A stretch of DNA of 64,000 nucleotides from Crambe crambe (taxonomy: Eukaryota > Porifera > Demospongiae > Poecilosclerida > Crambeidae): assembly GCA_963924555.1 (NCBI GenBank), contig OZ004594.1, positions 3,131,563 to 3,195,562 of the forward strand, in the 5' to 3' direction. Shown one piece after another: positions 1-10,770 of this stretch (its first letter is position 1; every line of letters starts with the position of its first letter). A model generated the notes under the pieces. The model saw nothing but the letters and a program-made list of their open reading frames with translations, did no database searches and was not told the origin of the DNA. The position numbers and the translations under genes are program-made.

Positions 1-1998
1 ACCTCCAATGCATGCTGAATGTAACAAAGAACGACCTAAATAACCTTTGATATTAATGTCACAACCCACCTCATTAATTAAAAACAATGCAACCTCTTTT
101 TTCCCATTCAATGCTGCCACATGGAGTGGTGTGTTATTTTCATTATCCCTAGCATTGATATCAGTCTTGTAGTCTCGTATCAGAGTTTGAACTAGGCTAA
201 CATCACCTCCAATGCATGCAATATGTAATAAAGACCGACCTCTATAACCTTTGATATTAATGTCATAACCCACTGCATTAATTAAAAACAATGCAACCTC
301 TTTTTTCCTATTCAATGCTGCCACATGGAGTGGTGTGTTATTTTCATCATCCCTAGCATTGATATCAGTCGTGTGGTCTCGTATCAGAGTTTGAACTAGG
401 CTAACATTACCTCCCTTGCATGCAATATGTAATAAAGACTGACCTAAATCACCTTTGACATTAATGTCACAATCCACTTCATTAATTAAAAACAATGCAG
501 CCTTTTTTCCCCCATATAATGCTGCCACATGGAGTGGTGTGTCATTTTCATCATCCCTAGCATTGATATCAGCCTCGTGGTCTCGTATCAGAGTTTGAAC
601 TAGGCTAACATTACCTCCATTGCATGCAGTATGCAATAAAGACCGACCTAAATGACCTTTGACATTAATATCACAACCTACCTCATTAATTAAAAACAAT
701 GCAACCTTTTTTTCCCCACTCAATGCTGCCACATGGAGTGGTGTGTCATTTTCATCATCCCTAGCATTGATATCAGCCTTGTGGTCTCGTATCAGAGTTT
801 GAACTAGGCTAACATTGCCTCCATTGCATGCTGAATGTAACAAAGAACGACCTAAACAACCTTTGATATTAATGTTACAACCCATCTTGTTAATTAAAAA
901 CAATGCAACCTTTTTTCCCCCACCCAATGCTGCCACATGGAGCGGTGTATCATTTTCATCATCCCTAGCATTGATATCAACCTTGTGGTATTGTATCAGA
1001 GTTTTGACTAGGTTAATATTACCTCCATTGCATGCAGTATGCAATAAAGACCGACCTAAATGACCTTTGACATTAATGTCACAACCCACCTCATTAATAA
1101 AAAATAATGCAACCTTTTTTTTCCCACTCAATACTGCCACATGGAGTGGTGTGTCATTTTCATCATCCCTAGCATTGATATCAGCCTTGTGGTCTCGTAT
1201 CAGAGTTTGAACTAGGCTAACATTACCTCCATTGCATGCTGAATGTAACAAAGAACGACCTAAACCACCTTTGACATTAATGTCACAACCCACCTCATTA
1301 ATTAAAAACAATGCAACCTCTTTTTTCCCACCCAATGCTGCCACATCGAGTGGTGTGCTATTTTCATTATCCCTAGCATTGATATCAGTCTCGTGGTCTC
1401 GTATCAGAGTTTGAGCTAGGCTAACATCACCTCCAATGCATGCCAAATGTAACAAAGACCGACCTAAATCACCTTTGACATTAATGTCACAACCCACCTC
1501 ATTAATTAAAAACAATGCAACCTCTTTTTTCCCACCCAATGCTGCCACATGGAGTGGTGTGTTATTTTGATCATCCCTAACACTGATATCAGCCTTGTGG
1601 TCTTGTATCAGAGTTTGAACTAGGCTAATATTACCTTCTTTGCATGCCCAATGAAGTAATGTTTTATTATCTTTACTTCTGATATTTGAAGGACAGTGAT
1701 ACTCATTCAATAGAGTAAGCACCACATGCTCCCACCCATTCAAAGCAGCATCTATTAGTGGTATGCAACCATTAATATCCTTAAAAAGTACATCAGCATT
1801 GAATTCAGATATCAGCTCCTTCATTATATCTAAGTGACCTTTAGCACAGGCATAATGCAGTGGAGTCCTCCCATTGGAGTCAGTACAGTTTACATTGTAC
1901 TCACCACTTTGCAGTAATTTCCTGACCTTGTCCACATTACCTGACTCTGCAGCTAGGTGGAGGGGAGTGACACCAGTGACTGAGGAAATGGAGGCCAT
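1..1998 (-). CDS. Gene A: ankyrin-repeat protein of the ANK-ROCO-death family, 5' part, cut by window edge
   Basis: The frame is open from the ATG at 1998 to the left edge (666 codons, checked for stops codon by codon). The first 118 residues are the family's distinct N-terminal ankyrin repeats. The rest is the 68-residue double-ankyrin unit, whose 204-bp spacing is exact with no indels (boundaries near 196, 400, 604, 808, 1012, 1216, 1420 and 1624), giving about eight units. The GTPase and death domains must lie beyond the edge, if present. The ATG was chosen because the protein start (MAS..SVTGVTPLHLAAESG) matches the paralogues, and because the upstream in-frame extension seen in C and D is interrupted here by TAG. 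Ankyrin repeats bind proteins; the ligand is unknown. Several units are more diverged than those in B or C (for example NLVKTLIQYHKVDI near 1000), so this array looks older or less homogenised. Confidence 0.8.
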   Translation of the reverse strand, partial: MASISSVTGVTPLHLAAESGNVDKVRKLLQSGEYNVNCTDSNGRTPLHYACAKGHLDIMKELISEFNADVLFKDINGCIPLIDAALNGWEHVVLTLLNEYHCPSNIRSKDNKTLLHWACKEGNISLVQTLIQDHKADISVRDDQNNTPLHVAALGGKKEVALFLINEVGCDINVKGDLGRSLLHLACIGGDVSLAQTLIRDHETDINARDNENSTPLDVAALGGKKEVALFLINEVGCDINVKGGLGRSLLHSACNGGNVSLVQTLIRDHKADINARDDENDTPLHVAVLSGKKKVALFFINEVGCDINVKGHLGRSLLHTACNGGNINLVKTLIQYHKVDINARDDENDTPLHVAALGGGKKVALFLINKMGCNINIKGCLGRSLLHSACNGGNVSLVQTLIRDHKADINARDDENDTPLHVAALSGEKKVALFLINEVGCDINVKGHLGRSLLHTACNGGNVSLVQTLIRDHEADINARDDENDTPLHVAALYGGKKAALFLINEVDCDINVKGDLGQSLLHIACKGGNVSLVQTLIRDHTTDINARDDENNTPLHVAALNRKKEVALFLINAVGYDINIKGYRGRSLLHIACIGGDVSLVQTLIRDYKTDINARDNENNTPLHVAALNGKKEVALFLINEVGCDINIKGYLGRSLLHSACIGG

Positions 1999-2110
1999 AT
2001 CTTTTCTTATTGCTTCTTGTTTAACCAGTATAATTATGACTACAATGGGAGAGTTCTGTTGCCATAGAGACTACTTATAATCATACTGATAGGTCACATG
2101 GCTTTAGTAT
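1999..2110 (-). promoter_or_regulatory. Upstream region of gene A with X-box-like motif
   Basis: GTTGCCATAGAGAC at 2058-2071 fits the RFX X-box consensus RYYNYY-N2-RRNRAC and lies 60 bp upstream of the ATG, the same distance as in all other copies. The sequence between motif and ATG belongs to promoter type b (as in C and D). No clear TATA box is visible; where B and E have TATATAAAG, this copy reads TTTAGTATATG. Motif function is inference. Confidence 0.4.
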
Positions 2111-2328
2111 ATGAATCTCTTTTGTCTCCATGCACTACAGTACCACTCACTAGCTACTCAGTAGACAATGACCACAAATGCTCCACATCCTCTAACTGCA
2201 ACTCCTCCATACAACCCACATATTTATCATTTTAATTTTATTATTACATTGTACAATGATTCAGGTGTGCAACTAGAATTGTCATGAGACACCATAAAAA
2301 ATATTAAAGCTAGGAGACATAACTATAT

Positions 2329-2445
2329 TCATAGTTCATCTTTGGGGATATCAGACTCCTCCCCTTCATCACTGGAGTCATTGTCATCGTCCCATCACTA
2401 TCATCTTCATCTTCATCTGAGACACCTTTCTTCTCTACACGTACA
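2329..2445 (-). pseudogene. Relic of protein disulfide isomerase C-terminus (acidic tail, KDEL)
   Basis: On the minus strand a run of Asp/Glu codons ends in EESDIPKDEL followed by TGA, the acidic tail and ER-retention signal typical of protein disulfide isomerases. The frame breaks within the acidic run (a one-base shift near 2390 relative to the copy before gene C), so this is a fragment and not a working gene. It lies in the same orientation as gene A. Confidence 0.55.
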
Positions 2446-2526
2446 TCCACCAGAGTAATCCAAGATCTACACACAATGACACACTCTTGTTCACAATGGA
2501 GCAGCCAAATAAATTGCTTGCTTTGA

Positions 2527-2870
2527 TTAATTAGTGTGGATAAGAGATTACTGGCAGGTGTAAGTACTGTATGACTGGTCTAGCTATTTGGATAAGAGAT
2601 TACTGGCAGGTGTAAGTACTGTATGACTGGTCTAGCTATTTGGATAAGAGATTACTGGCAGGTGTAAGTACTGTAGCTATGACTGGTCTAGCTATTTGGA
2701 TAAGAGATTACTGGCAGGTGTAAGTATTGTATGACTGGTCTAGCCATTTGGATAGGAGATTACTGGCAGGTGTAAGTACTGTATGACTGGTCTAGCTATT
2801 TGGATAAGAGATTACTGGCAGGTGTAAGTACTGTAGCTATGACTGGTCTAGCTATTTGGATAATGTCTTG
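2527..2870. repeat. 52-bp minisatellite, about six copies
   Basis: A unit of about 52 bp containing GATTACTGGCAGGTGTAAG repeats six times (near 2548, 2600, 2652, 2708, 2760 and 2812), two copies carrying a 4-bp AGCT-type insertion. The matching place before gene B (16026-16125) has only two copies, and C, D and E lack it. No coding role is seen. Confidence 0.85.
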
Positions 2871-2954
2871 ACCTGCACTTACTACATACTTATCATTATC
2901 ATGCTACGTAAGTGTGCATACTTTGGTCCAGTTGAGTAGCTCCATGGTCATTAC

Positions 2955-3179
2955 TTACTGCAAGATAACCATGGACCTAACCACACCTACTGATCTCAAT
3001 GGTATCCTTGGTGATGAGGGAATGCCTGCTCCACTCTGTTCTCTATCTTGGTCACCACGTCCTTGTATATCATTGGCAAAGTGTTCTGCTAACTCATCCC
3101 AGATTGGTGCCAGCTGCTTGCAATGTCCACACCAAGGAGCATCTATAATGTACACCATGCCAATAAAACACCACCACAC
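2955..3179 (-). pseudogene. Relic of protein disulfide isomerase thioredoxin exon (CGHC)
   Basis: The minus strand reads [18 protein letters not shown] followed by [10 protein letters not shown], a clear thioredoxin-fold active site of the PDI a' domain with its CGHC redox motif. Downstream the match to PDI continues only in pieces in shifted frames (an ENRVE-like piece, then GIPSSPRIP), so at least two frameshifts have destroyed it. It sits 5' of the acidic KDEL relic in the same orientation, the order expected in a PDI gene. It is probably a PDI 3' end captured in an ancestral duplication unit and carried along with the array. Confidence 0.65.
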
Positions 3180-3239
3180 TGAACTAGCTTCTAAGAAAAC
3201 AACATTTAGACTTGATCACTTTGGACTGACTTAGTAGCA

Positions 3240-5393
3240 TATATGTATGTTAAGGCTGAAAATAGTAGTAACAGATGAATGGTGTTACCACACCATAAAT
3301 TTCCAGCATAATATACATACTTACAATGGAATTATAGGAAATGTGTTGCATCTGTGGAATGGAATATTCTAATGGGCCCATATTTTGCATGCAACTACTA
3401 TGAGGTTAAGGGAACACAGTTACATTTAGCTTTTACTTACAACCAATCCAGAATTTATATAACAGGCAGCCTCATAATGGATGAATATATATAAGTTATA
3501 TGTAACTTAGTTCTTTTAATTAATTGCAAAAAATGGATGGCTAGTTCTAGACCTTGATAAAAGGACAGTGATAATAAAAGCTGGTTTTCTGGATCCATAA
3601 TCACCAGTGAATCACGTCCCATAGTGGTGGTAGCCATCGTTTAAGTCCAGTTATCCTAGTGGTAGCCATTATTGAAGTTATTGCAATAGTTAGAAGTCAC
3701 AGCAAGCTCCTCATCTGGCATGCAATGAAGAGATACTTCCAATGCTTATGGAGTCTTCATTGACAGTACATACTGTAGGGGCATTTTAAAGGTTTAGGGA
3801 TGCTAGCAAGTGTGTACTCACAAACCATTAAGCAAAAATTTAAAATGTGAATACATTAATTGCATTCCAATACTGAATGAATATCACATATTCAAATATG
3901 AATATTTTTGTGACCACACCCCATAGACCCAGTGTTACCTCACAGGGCCAGTCACTTGAGGTCAAGTAATGGAAGAGTGACAGGGAGACTGGACTCCCTG
4001 GAACTCCCCTAGTTCCTCTGTCACTACTATGAAGCAGAGTCCAAGCACCACCTCATCCACAGCTTTGTAATAACTACATACACAGGAATTGGAATGATTA
4101 TTAAAGGGACGTGCTATTAGCTTGCTTCAAGAGAGTATTCCTAACACTGTCACTATAAATCATGACTCACTATAATTAATATTTAATTGTGGAATACTTA
4201 CTCTCAATACTGTCATGACAATAGATGACATCACACTCTTAAAGTTGGAATTTCTTAAAAGTTGGAGTCTCTTTACTGAGGGATTATCATCTGAATCTAG
4301 GAAGAGAGAGAGAGAGGAAGAAATTGAAGATGATAGGAAAATGCCAAATGCTCGTTGCTTCCCATGAATGAAAACTCATAATCAATGCTCTCCATAATTG
4401 TCTTCTGTGAAGTTGAGATTCAGCAGATATGCACACCTTTGTCTTGATCACATGATGACTTGGAGGAAAAGGTCAACACATCACTAGTAGTGATGACCTC
4501 TTATTTATAGCTGCCATGATGCACTCACCAATGCTGTCTTCAAGTGCAAAGTATTGCAAGTTAGGATGTGAAAATAACACAAAAATGAGTAACTAGTTAA
4601 TTAGAACACAAAGTAGCCAAAAACATTGAAAAAACAAAATTAAAATATAAACAGATGAAAAATAATTGATGCAAGAGAGGATGCACTAAATGGAACAATC
4701 ACACCTTTGATGATACACACACACACTTAGAATAATACATTAGATTAGAAAGCCCTAAAGACAGTGTGTACCTTATTTCTAATTTATAGTGTAAAGATGT
4801 AATTGTTCTATTATTTCTAGTGTATAAATGTACTGTATGTTCTTTATGACCTCTACAATAAGACATACAACACATTTAAACACTAGAAAATAAATTAATA
4901 AGGTTGATGCACTAAATTAGAGAGGACACACTAAAAGATTATTGGAAAGACATGTACAGAGAATTATCGGGCATGTTATTATAACAAGATGGCAAGATAG
5001 CTAAATCTCTTAACACTGCCAATTATCACTTATACAATAGAAGATATCAATTAACAGATTAGCTGTCATCTGAACCTACATTAAGGAAGAGAGGAACTAA
5101 TTGAACATGATAAACAAGACATAGTGCTCATTGCTCACCATGAATGAAACAATGCTAGCCATATTTGTCCTTTGACAATAGAGGGTCAGTAGCTACCGCA
5201 TAGATAATGGTACACCATGTCTTGATCACATGACAATCTGGAGGAAAAGGTCAACACATCACTAGTAGTGATGACCTCTTATTCATAGCTGCCATGATGC
5301 ACTCACCAATGCTCTCTCCAAGTGCCAAGTATTGCAAGTTAGGATGTGAAAAATGAGCTAATTATTATATAAAATCAAACAACAACAACAACA

Positions 5394-5438
<45 letters not shown>

Positions 5439-7038
5439 GACAACCAAATAGCCGTAAAAGTTGAGATTGAAGAACAAATTATGGTTGATGCCTAAATAAT
5501 AGTATAGTACATGATAAAATAAATAAGGTGCACAACATAAATAGAAGATTTAAACACTAGAAGACTGGTGCACAAAATTAGAGGGTGTACTAAATAGAAG
5601 AGCTACACTTTTGAAGAGAAGATGCACCTTTAATACACAATCTTAAGGTACACAGGTAACAAAAATCTGAATAATGTAGAGGTAACAAAGAAATTATGGC
5701 TGGCTCACAAAAATAAGAGACAATACACTAAAACACTAAATAGAAATGCTACATCTTTTAAAGTTACACACTGGATTAGTCTGGATTATGTATTATGTGG
5801 AGGTTTTGATTATATAGAAGACTGTACATGTTGATCCACAAGTAGAGGTTATGATAAACATCAGATTAGAACTAACACACTCTAGCTATAGATTGAGGAC
5901 ACGTTACATTAGAGAGATACTAGAATAGGAAGATAAAGATGCACTCTAGATAGAGAATATAGAAGAAGATATACACTAAATAGAGGAATTAGAGATGTAT
6001 ACCAGAGAGAAGATACAAACAAAGTAGGTATGAAAGGATAAGCTTGATATGAAGAAATCATATAAAAGACAACAAACACAATAATAGCAAGAGTAAGTAA
6101 TAGCTAAGGTAAGTAGGTAATGGGTATACCTAAAGGATGTTGGAGTCACATAACGAGACACTCGAACAGATAACACATTGGTCAGAGAGTCACATAGTCA
6201 TTACATGTACACAACTGGAAGAGACATACCAAATAGAACACAGTGACTGACTCATAATACTAAACATGGAGGGGGACATTGTTCAATTATTATTGATACC
6301 ATCTGGTCATGGTATATGATTTGAGTTCACTAGATGGACATGGCTACACTATCTTGAAGACCAGCTTCTATCATGCACTACATGTTGAGGTTTAGGGTCG
6401 CTGCATTAATATATAGCTAAGCCTTCATACTAAAAGAATAGAAGCCTATTTTTGCTTCCAGTATAAATTAGCTAGCTAGGTAATCATGATGAAGAAAGAA
6501 ATGTGCATTCAAATGAATATTGTATATTATGAATAACACCCACTGACCCTGTGAGGGGTTGCATTCCAATAACAAATGAATACCGTATATTTCCATTATG
6601 AATAGCTACTTTGTGACCACACACACTGGAGGTTGCATTCCAACGGTATATTCCCATTATGTGATACTAGTCACCTTGAAGTCAAGTTAAGTTAAGTAGC
6701 TAACATAGCTAATGTGACTTGTAACTCAAGGATCTTGACTATATCCTTAAAGTCTTGCAGCAGAGGATCATGGTCACATCATGGGTGTGGCTTTATTATT
6801 ACTTTTTTAGGCTTAGCTATGTCAATAACCACAAATAAGGAGATCAGAATGATCAAAATTAGAGTGGCATCGCTTAAGTTATGGGATGGTGGTGCATAAA
6901 CTAAAAACTCTTCTTTCTCTTCATGTGCACATGCACCATGACATGCACATAAGGGGTGGAGCCATGTAGGAGGCGAGCACCTGCACGCATGCACACATGA
7001 GGCAGTGAGCGCGAAAAATTTCTTATAAATAAAGTTAT
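3240..7038. other. Spacer A-B, middle part: A-rich degenerate repeats, no gene seen
   Basis: No convincing coding region. The stretch contains the 15-bp palindrome-like ATCACTAGTAGTGAT near 4480 and 5254, a CAA microsatellite at 5378-5438, and from about 4700 to 6240 loosely repeated phrases such as 'cactaaatagag' and 'ggattagaa' at irregular spacing. Short open frames here have no recognisable domain. The stretch is nearly identical to about 16500-20290 in spacer B-C. Confidence 0.6.
5378..5438. repeat. CAA microsatellite
   Basis: About 20 CAA triplets with one interruption. The equivalent place in spacer B-C (18668-18695) is much shorter, showing length change since duplication. Confidence 0.9.
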
Positions 7039-7040
7039 TA

Positions 7041-7195
7041 TGTAGAGATGGCCCTAAAAAATCTAGCTGGGCTGTAATGTACTGCAGCCTCATACATTAT
7101 GTAGGCAGTGGATGTAAAATTAATGTAGAGATTGTTTCCATATGAGGCTGCAGTACTTTAACAGCCCAGCTAGATTTTTTAGGGCCATCCCTACA
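7041..7195. mobile_element. Small inverted-repeat element (MITE-like), copy 1
   Basis: A 54-bp left arm starting TGTAGAGATGGCCCTAAA is matched by its reverse complement at 7141-7195, with about 46 bp between. Both ends are flanked by the dinucleotide TA, as expected for Tc1/mariner-type target duplication. It has no coding capacity. A sister copy occupies the same place at 20294-20448; the other spacers lack it. Confidence 0.7.
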
Positions 7196-7727
7196 TACCT
7201 TTTTTTGTGCTCATTAAAACATCCACACACACAAAAACACCTACAGGCACACACAATAAAGGTACCTGTCAGGTTCATTCATTCCAATAGGGACACAGCA
7301 AGTTGGAAGGCAGCACCTCATCTGAGAAGTTTCTGGTGAAAATATAGGCTGGATGCACCAGTGTGTGGTTGAAGAAGTTAACCTGATCAGTCTGTGGTGA
7401 GTTTATTGTAAATAAGTTACGATCCAATATCATTTCTCTCCCTTCTTTGTACAATGATTTCTCATTTGGTGTTATATTAAAAGAAGTTTCCATAGCAACC
7501 AAGTATATAGTATATAGTTATACAACAAACACTGAACAATGATAATTCTCTATGCAAAATGAAGACATGACATTCTAAAAGCTAAAGATAAAAATTAGGT
7601 TATTGTAATCAATGTATCAAGTGCTTATGATGAGGTGTTATGTATGCATGTGATTGTACCAAAGTTTTGGAAATACACAATTGTGTACAGTACTCAAACT
7701 CTTGATGTAGCAGAAGAGCTGAAAGTA
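7196..7727. other. Spacer A-B: stretch without a gene
   Basis: Mostly AT-rich sequence. GTTTCCATAGCAAC at about 7486-7499 matches the RFX X-box consensus RYYNYY-N2-RRNRAC; the same motif recurs near 20745, 35456 and 47763. Its meaning away from a gene start is unclear. Confidence 0.4.
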
Positions 7728-8110
7728 GCCAGATAAAGATTTCAAGTATTAACTGTAGCCGAATAAAGAGTTTGGATATTAACTGTAGCCAGATAAATAG
7801 TTCAAATAGTTACGTAGCCGAATAAAAAATTTTTTTTCAGTAGCTGAGTAAAGAGTTCAAATATTAACTGTAGCCGGATAAAGAGTTCGGATATTAACTG
7901 CCAGATAAAGAGTTCAGATATTAACACTGGCTGGATAAAGATTTCAAGTATTAACTGTAGCCAAATAAAGATTTCAAGTAGCTATTAACTGTAGCCAGAT
8001 AAAGAGTCTGTGGCCGAATAAAAATTTCAAGTATTAACTGTAGACGGACAAATATTAACTGTAGCTGGATAAAGAGTTCAAGTATTAACTTTGGCTTAAA
8101 ATTATTCTGT
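7728..8110. repeat. 30-bp minisatellite array, degenerate (spacer A-B, block 1)
   Basis: Irregular copies of a unit built on 'taactgtagccggataaag' plus 'agttcaaatat', with many truncated units. It is less uniform than the second block at 8693-9310. Confidence 0.85.
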
Positions 8111-8194
8111 AACTGGACAAATAGTTGAAGCAAATGGAAGTACGTAGAGATGAAAATTGTAGGGAAGAGTCCTGTAAAAACTAACACTTGGCAA

Positions 8195-8692
8195 TCTCAG
8201 GATTTGGTTTGGGAAGTGTCCTTCTACTTCTCTGGATAATAATAAGAGAAAGAGTGAAAGTAATGGCTATGTCATGTCACATTGTAAATGGTCACAAATG
8301 ATCATTGCTCTTACCATGATCCACTAAAACTCATATGATACATCATTGCCTTCGATAGATACTCACTATGGACCTGTCTCAGAAGAAGAACCCTATGAAT
8401 ATGGAACATAATTGGTCACATGACAGAGGAGAATGGTCATGTGACCACTTACCTGGAGGGAATGTCATGTCACCTGGAAAAATTATCGCCAAATACCTGG
8501 AGGAGAATGGTCACATGACCATCCAGGGGAGGGAATGACCAATGACCACCTGGAGGAGGAGATTATAAAAATAAACAAGTAAAATGAGTCTACACTAACA
8601 CTTACCAATTCCATTAGTGTGTGAAGTACTTGTGTTGTGCAGTTTCAATGGGAGGGAGCTAGTATATATAGCAACAGACTAATGATGGAATG
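8195..8692 (-). other. Spacer cassette, copy 1 (M-box cluster, TATA box)
   Basis: First of two tandem copies of a cassette of about 0.5 kb in this spacer. It contains several TCACATGA/TCATGTGA sites and, read on the minus strand, a TATATATA box near 8660 followed by intron-like signals. See the copy at 9370-9895 for the detailed reading. Confidence 0.45.
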
Positions 8693-9320
8693 ACTGTAGC
8701 CGGATAAAGAGTTCAAAATATTAACTGTAGCCAGGTAAAGAGTTCAAATATTAACTGTAGCCGGATAAAGAGTTCAAATATTAACTGTAGCCAGGTAAAG
8801 AGTTCAAATATTAACTGTAGCCGGATAAAGAGTTCAAATATTAACTGTAGCCGGATAAAGAGTTCAAATATTAACTGTAGCCGGATAAAGAGTTCAAATA
8901 TTAACTGTAGCCGGATAAAGAGTTCAAATATTAACTGTAGCCGGATAAAGAGTTCAAATATTAACTGTAGCCGGGTAAAGAGTTCAAATATTAACTGTAG
9001 CCGGATAAAGAGTTCAAATATTAACTGTAGCCAGGTAAAGAGTTCAAATATTAACTGTAGCCGGATAAAGAGTTCAAATATTAACTGTAGCCGGATAAAG
9101 AGTTCAAATATTAACTGTAGCCAGGTAAAAATTTCAAGTATTAACTGTAGCCAGAAAAGAGCTCAAATATTAACTGTAGCTGGATAATGAGTTCGGTGGC
9201 TGGATAAGAACTTCCAAGTATTACCAGTAGCCAGATAATGAGTTCAAGTATTAACTGTGGCCGGATCAAGTATTAACCGTGGCCGGATAAAGAGTTCAAA
9301 TATTAACTTTGGCTGAACTG
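8693..9320. repeat. 30-bp minisatellite array, homogeneous (spacer A-B, block 2)
   Basis: About 20 copies of the 30-bp unit containing GCCGGATAAAGAGTTCAAAT, most identical, with GCCAGGTAAAG variants at intervals. The unit length is 10 codons and stop-free in some frames on both strands, so long open frames arise by chance. Divergence rises at both ends, as in many satellite arrays. Confidence 0.9.
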
Positions 9321-9369
9321 GACGAAACAAATGGAGGTATATAGAGATTAAAATTGTAGGGAAGAGTGT

Positions 9370-9895
9370 AAAAACTGACACTTGGCCCTCAGGATTTTGT
9401 TTCAAAGATTTGATTGGGAAGTGTCCTTCTACTTCTCTGGACAATAACAAGAGAAAGAGAGAAAACAATGGATACATGTCACATGGTAAATGGTCACAAA
9501 TGATCATTACTCTTACCATGATTCACTAAACTCATATGATACATCATTGCCTTAGATAGATACTCACTATGGACCTGTCTCAGAAAAAGAACCCTATGAA
9601 TATGGAACATAATAATTGGTCACATGACAGAGGAGAATGGTCACATGATGACATACATAGAGGGTATGTCATGTCAACGTAAAGAATTATTGCCAAGTAC
9701 CTGAAGGAGAATGGTCACATGACCATCCAGGGGAGAGAATGACCACATGACCACCTGGAGGAGGAGATTATAAAAATAAACAAGTAAAATGAGTCTACAC
9801 TAACACTTACCAATTCCATTAGTGTGTGAAGTACTTGTGTTGTGCAGTTTCAATGGGAGGGAGCTAGTATATATAGCAACAGACTAATGATGGAA
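9370..9895 (-). other. Spacer cassette, copy 2: TATA box, splice-like signals, M-box cluster downstream of gene B
   Basis: On the minus strand a TATATATA box (9866-9875) is followed about 50 bp later by ATGGAATTG joined directly to a strong donor GTAAGT (9810). After 56 bp comes an acceptor CTCCTCCTCCAG ending at 9755. The intron size matches the family's true introns. Within 130 bp beyond it lie four TCACATGA/CACATGAC sites (about 9619, 9640, 9712 and 9740), a MiT/TFE-type E-box. Possible roles are an alternative promoter with a non-coding first exon for the next gene, a small RNA gene, or an inert repeat. Reading frames after the junction are not conserved between cassettes, so coding is unlikely. 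Confidence 0.4.
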
Positions 9896-10770
9896 TGAAT
9901 GAAAATAACAGAGAAAGTAATGGAAGATGGAGAGAATTAGTAGAGAATAATGAAAATGGAGCATAATATCAGAGAGTGATTGTTCAAGGAGATAGGGAAA
10001 GGACTAGTATGACTCTGATTATGAAAATAGGAGGTATGTGAGCATGGAAGGATAATCAAATAAATCACAGACATGAAACTGAAAATGCAATGTATTGTTA
10101 ATGAAGTTAAGAGGCCAAAATGAGTAGCTAGATAATTGATAACTGAAAAAAAAAGAGTTGCTGCACAAATTACTGAATAAGAGGATGAGCTAAATATAAT
10201 CAACACATACTAGAAATGATGCATACACTTATGGTTATATAGAGATTGGAAATAAAGTACACAGTTAATGTTAAATAGAAGATCAGAGAGACCAAGGTTA
10301 TAACAGTACATTAATTTGATACACAACATATTAAGGTTGGTGCAGATGATACTTTTGAAAAGGTACACATTAATCCAGGATAAGAAAGACACACACTAGA
10401 GGTTACACTGGATTAGAAAAGAGAACAGTCTTAATGGAGGTTATAAACACAGGATTAGATATACACTCTAACTATAGATTGAGGACACATTTAGAGATCA
10501 CCCCTAGATAAAGGATATCCACAATATAGAGGAAGATACACTAAATAGAGGAATTAGATCCATATAAGATAGAGGATACTTGACATAAAGCATGAAGAGA
10601 TAGTGATAAAATAAGAAATGACCGACGACACAAGCGAAAAAAAGACACAAGCTAGCTATAAATACACACACCATATGGGATAAAGAGAGATAGCTATAAT
10701 TTTTTTGAAGGAGAGAAGAACCATAGGTGACTCAACTTGTACAAAATATGTCAATTAGCTACCAAATGGA
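9896..10770. other. 3' flank of gene B, no gene seen
   Basis: A-rich sequence with short degenerate phrases; closely similar flanks follow C, D, E and G. No distinct poly(A) cleavage element can be assigned by eye. Confidence 0.5.

Noticed and set aside
5976..6176. Hydrophobic 66-codon frame, identical at 19231-19431
   Set aside because: Lies in A-rich degenerate repeats; identity reflects the recent spacer duplication and gives no evidence of selection.
6779..7093. Small membrane protein of 104 codons, also at 20029-20346
   Set aside because: It overlaps an arm of the inverted-repeat element, and its only conservation is with a recently duplicated spacer.
8693..9320. CRISPR-like array (30-bp repeats)
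   Set aside because: The units are directly adjacent with no unique spacers, and the genome is eukaryotic; it is a minisatellite.
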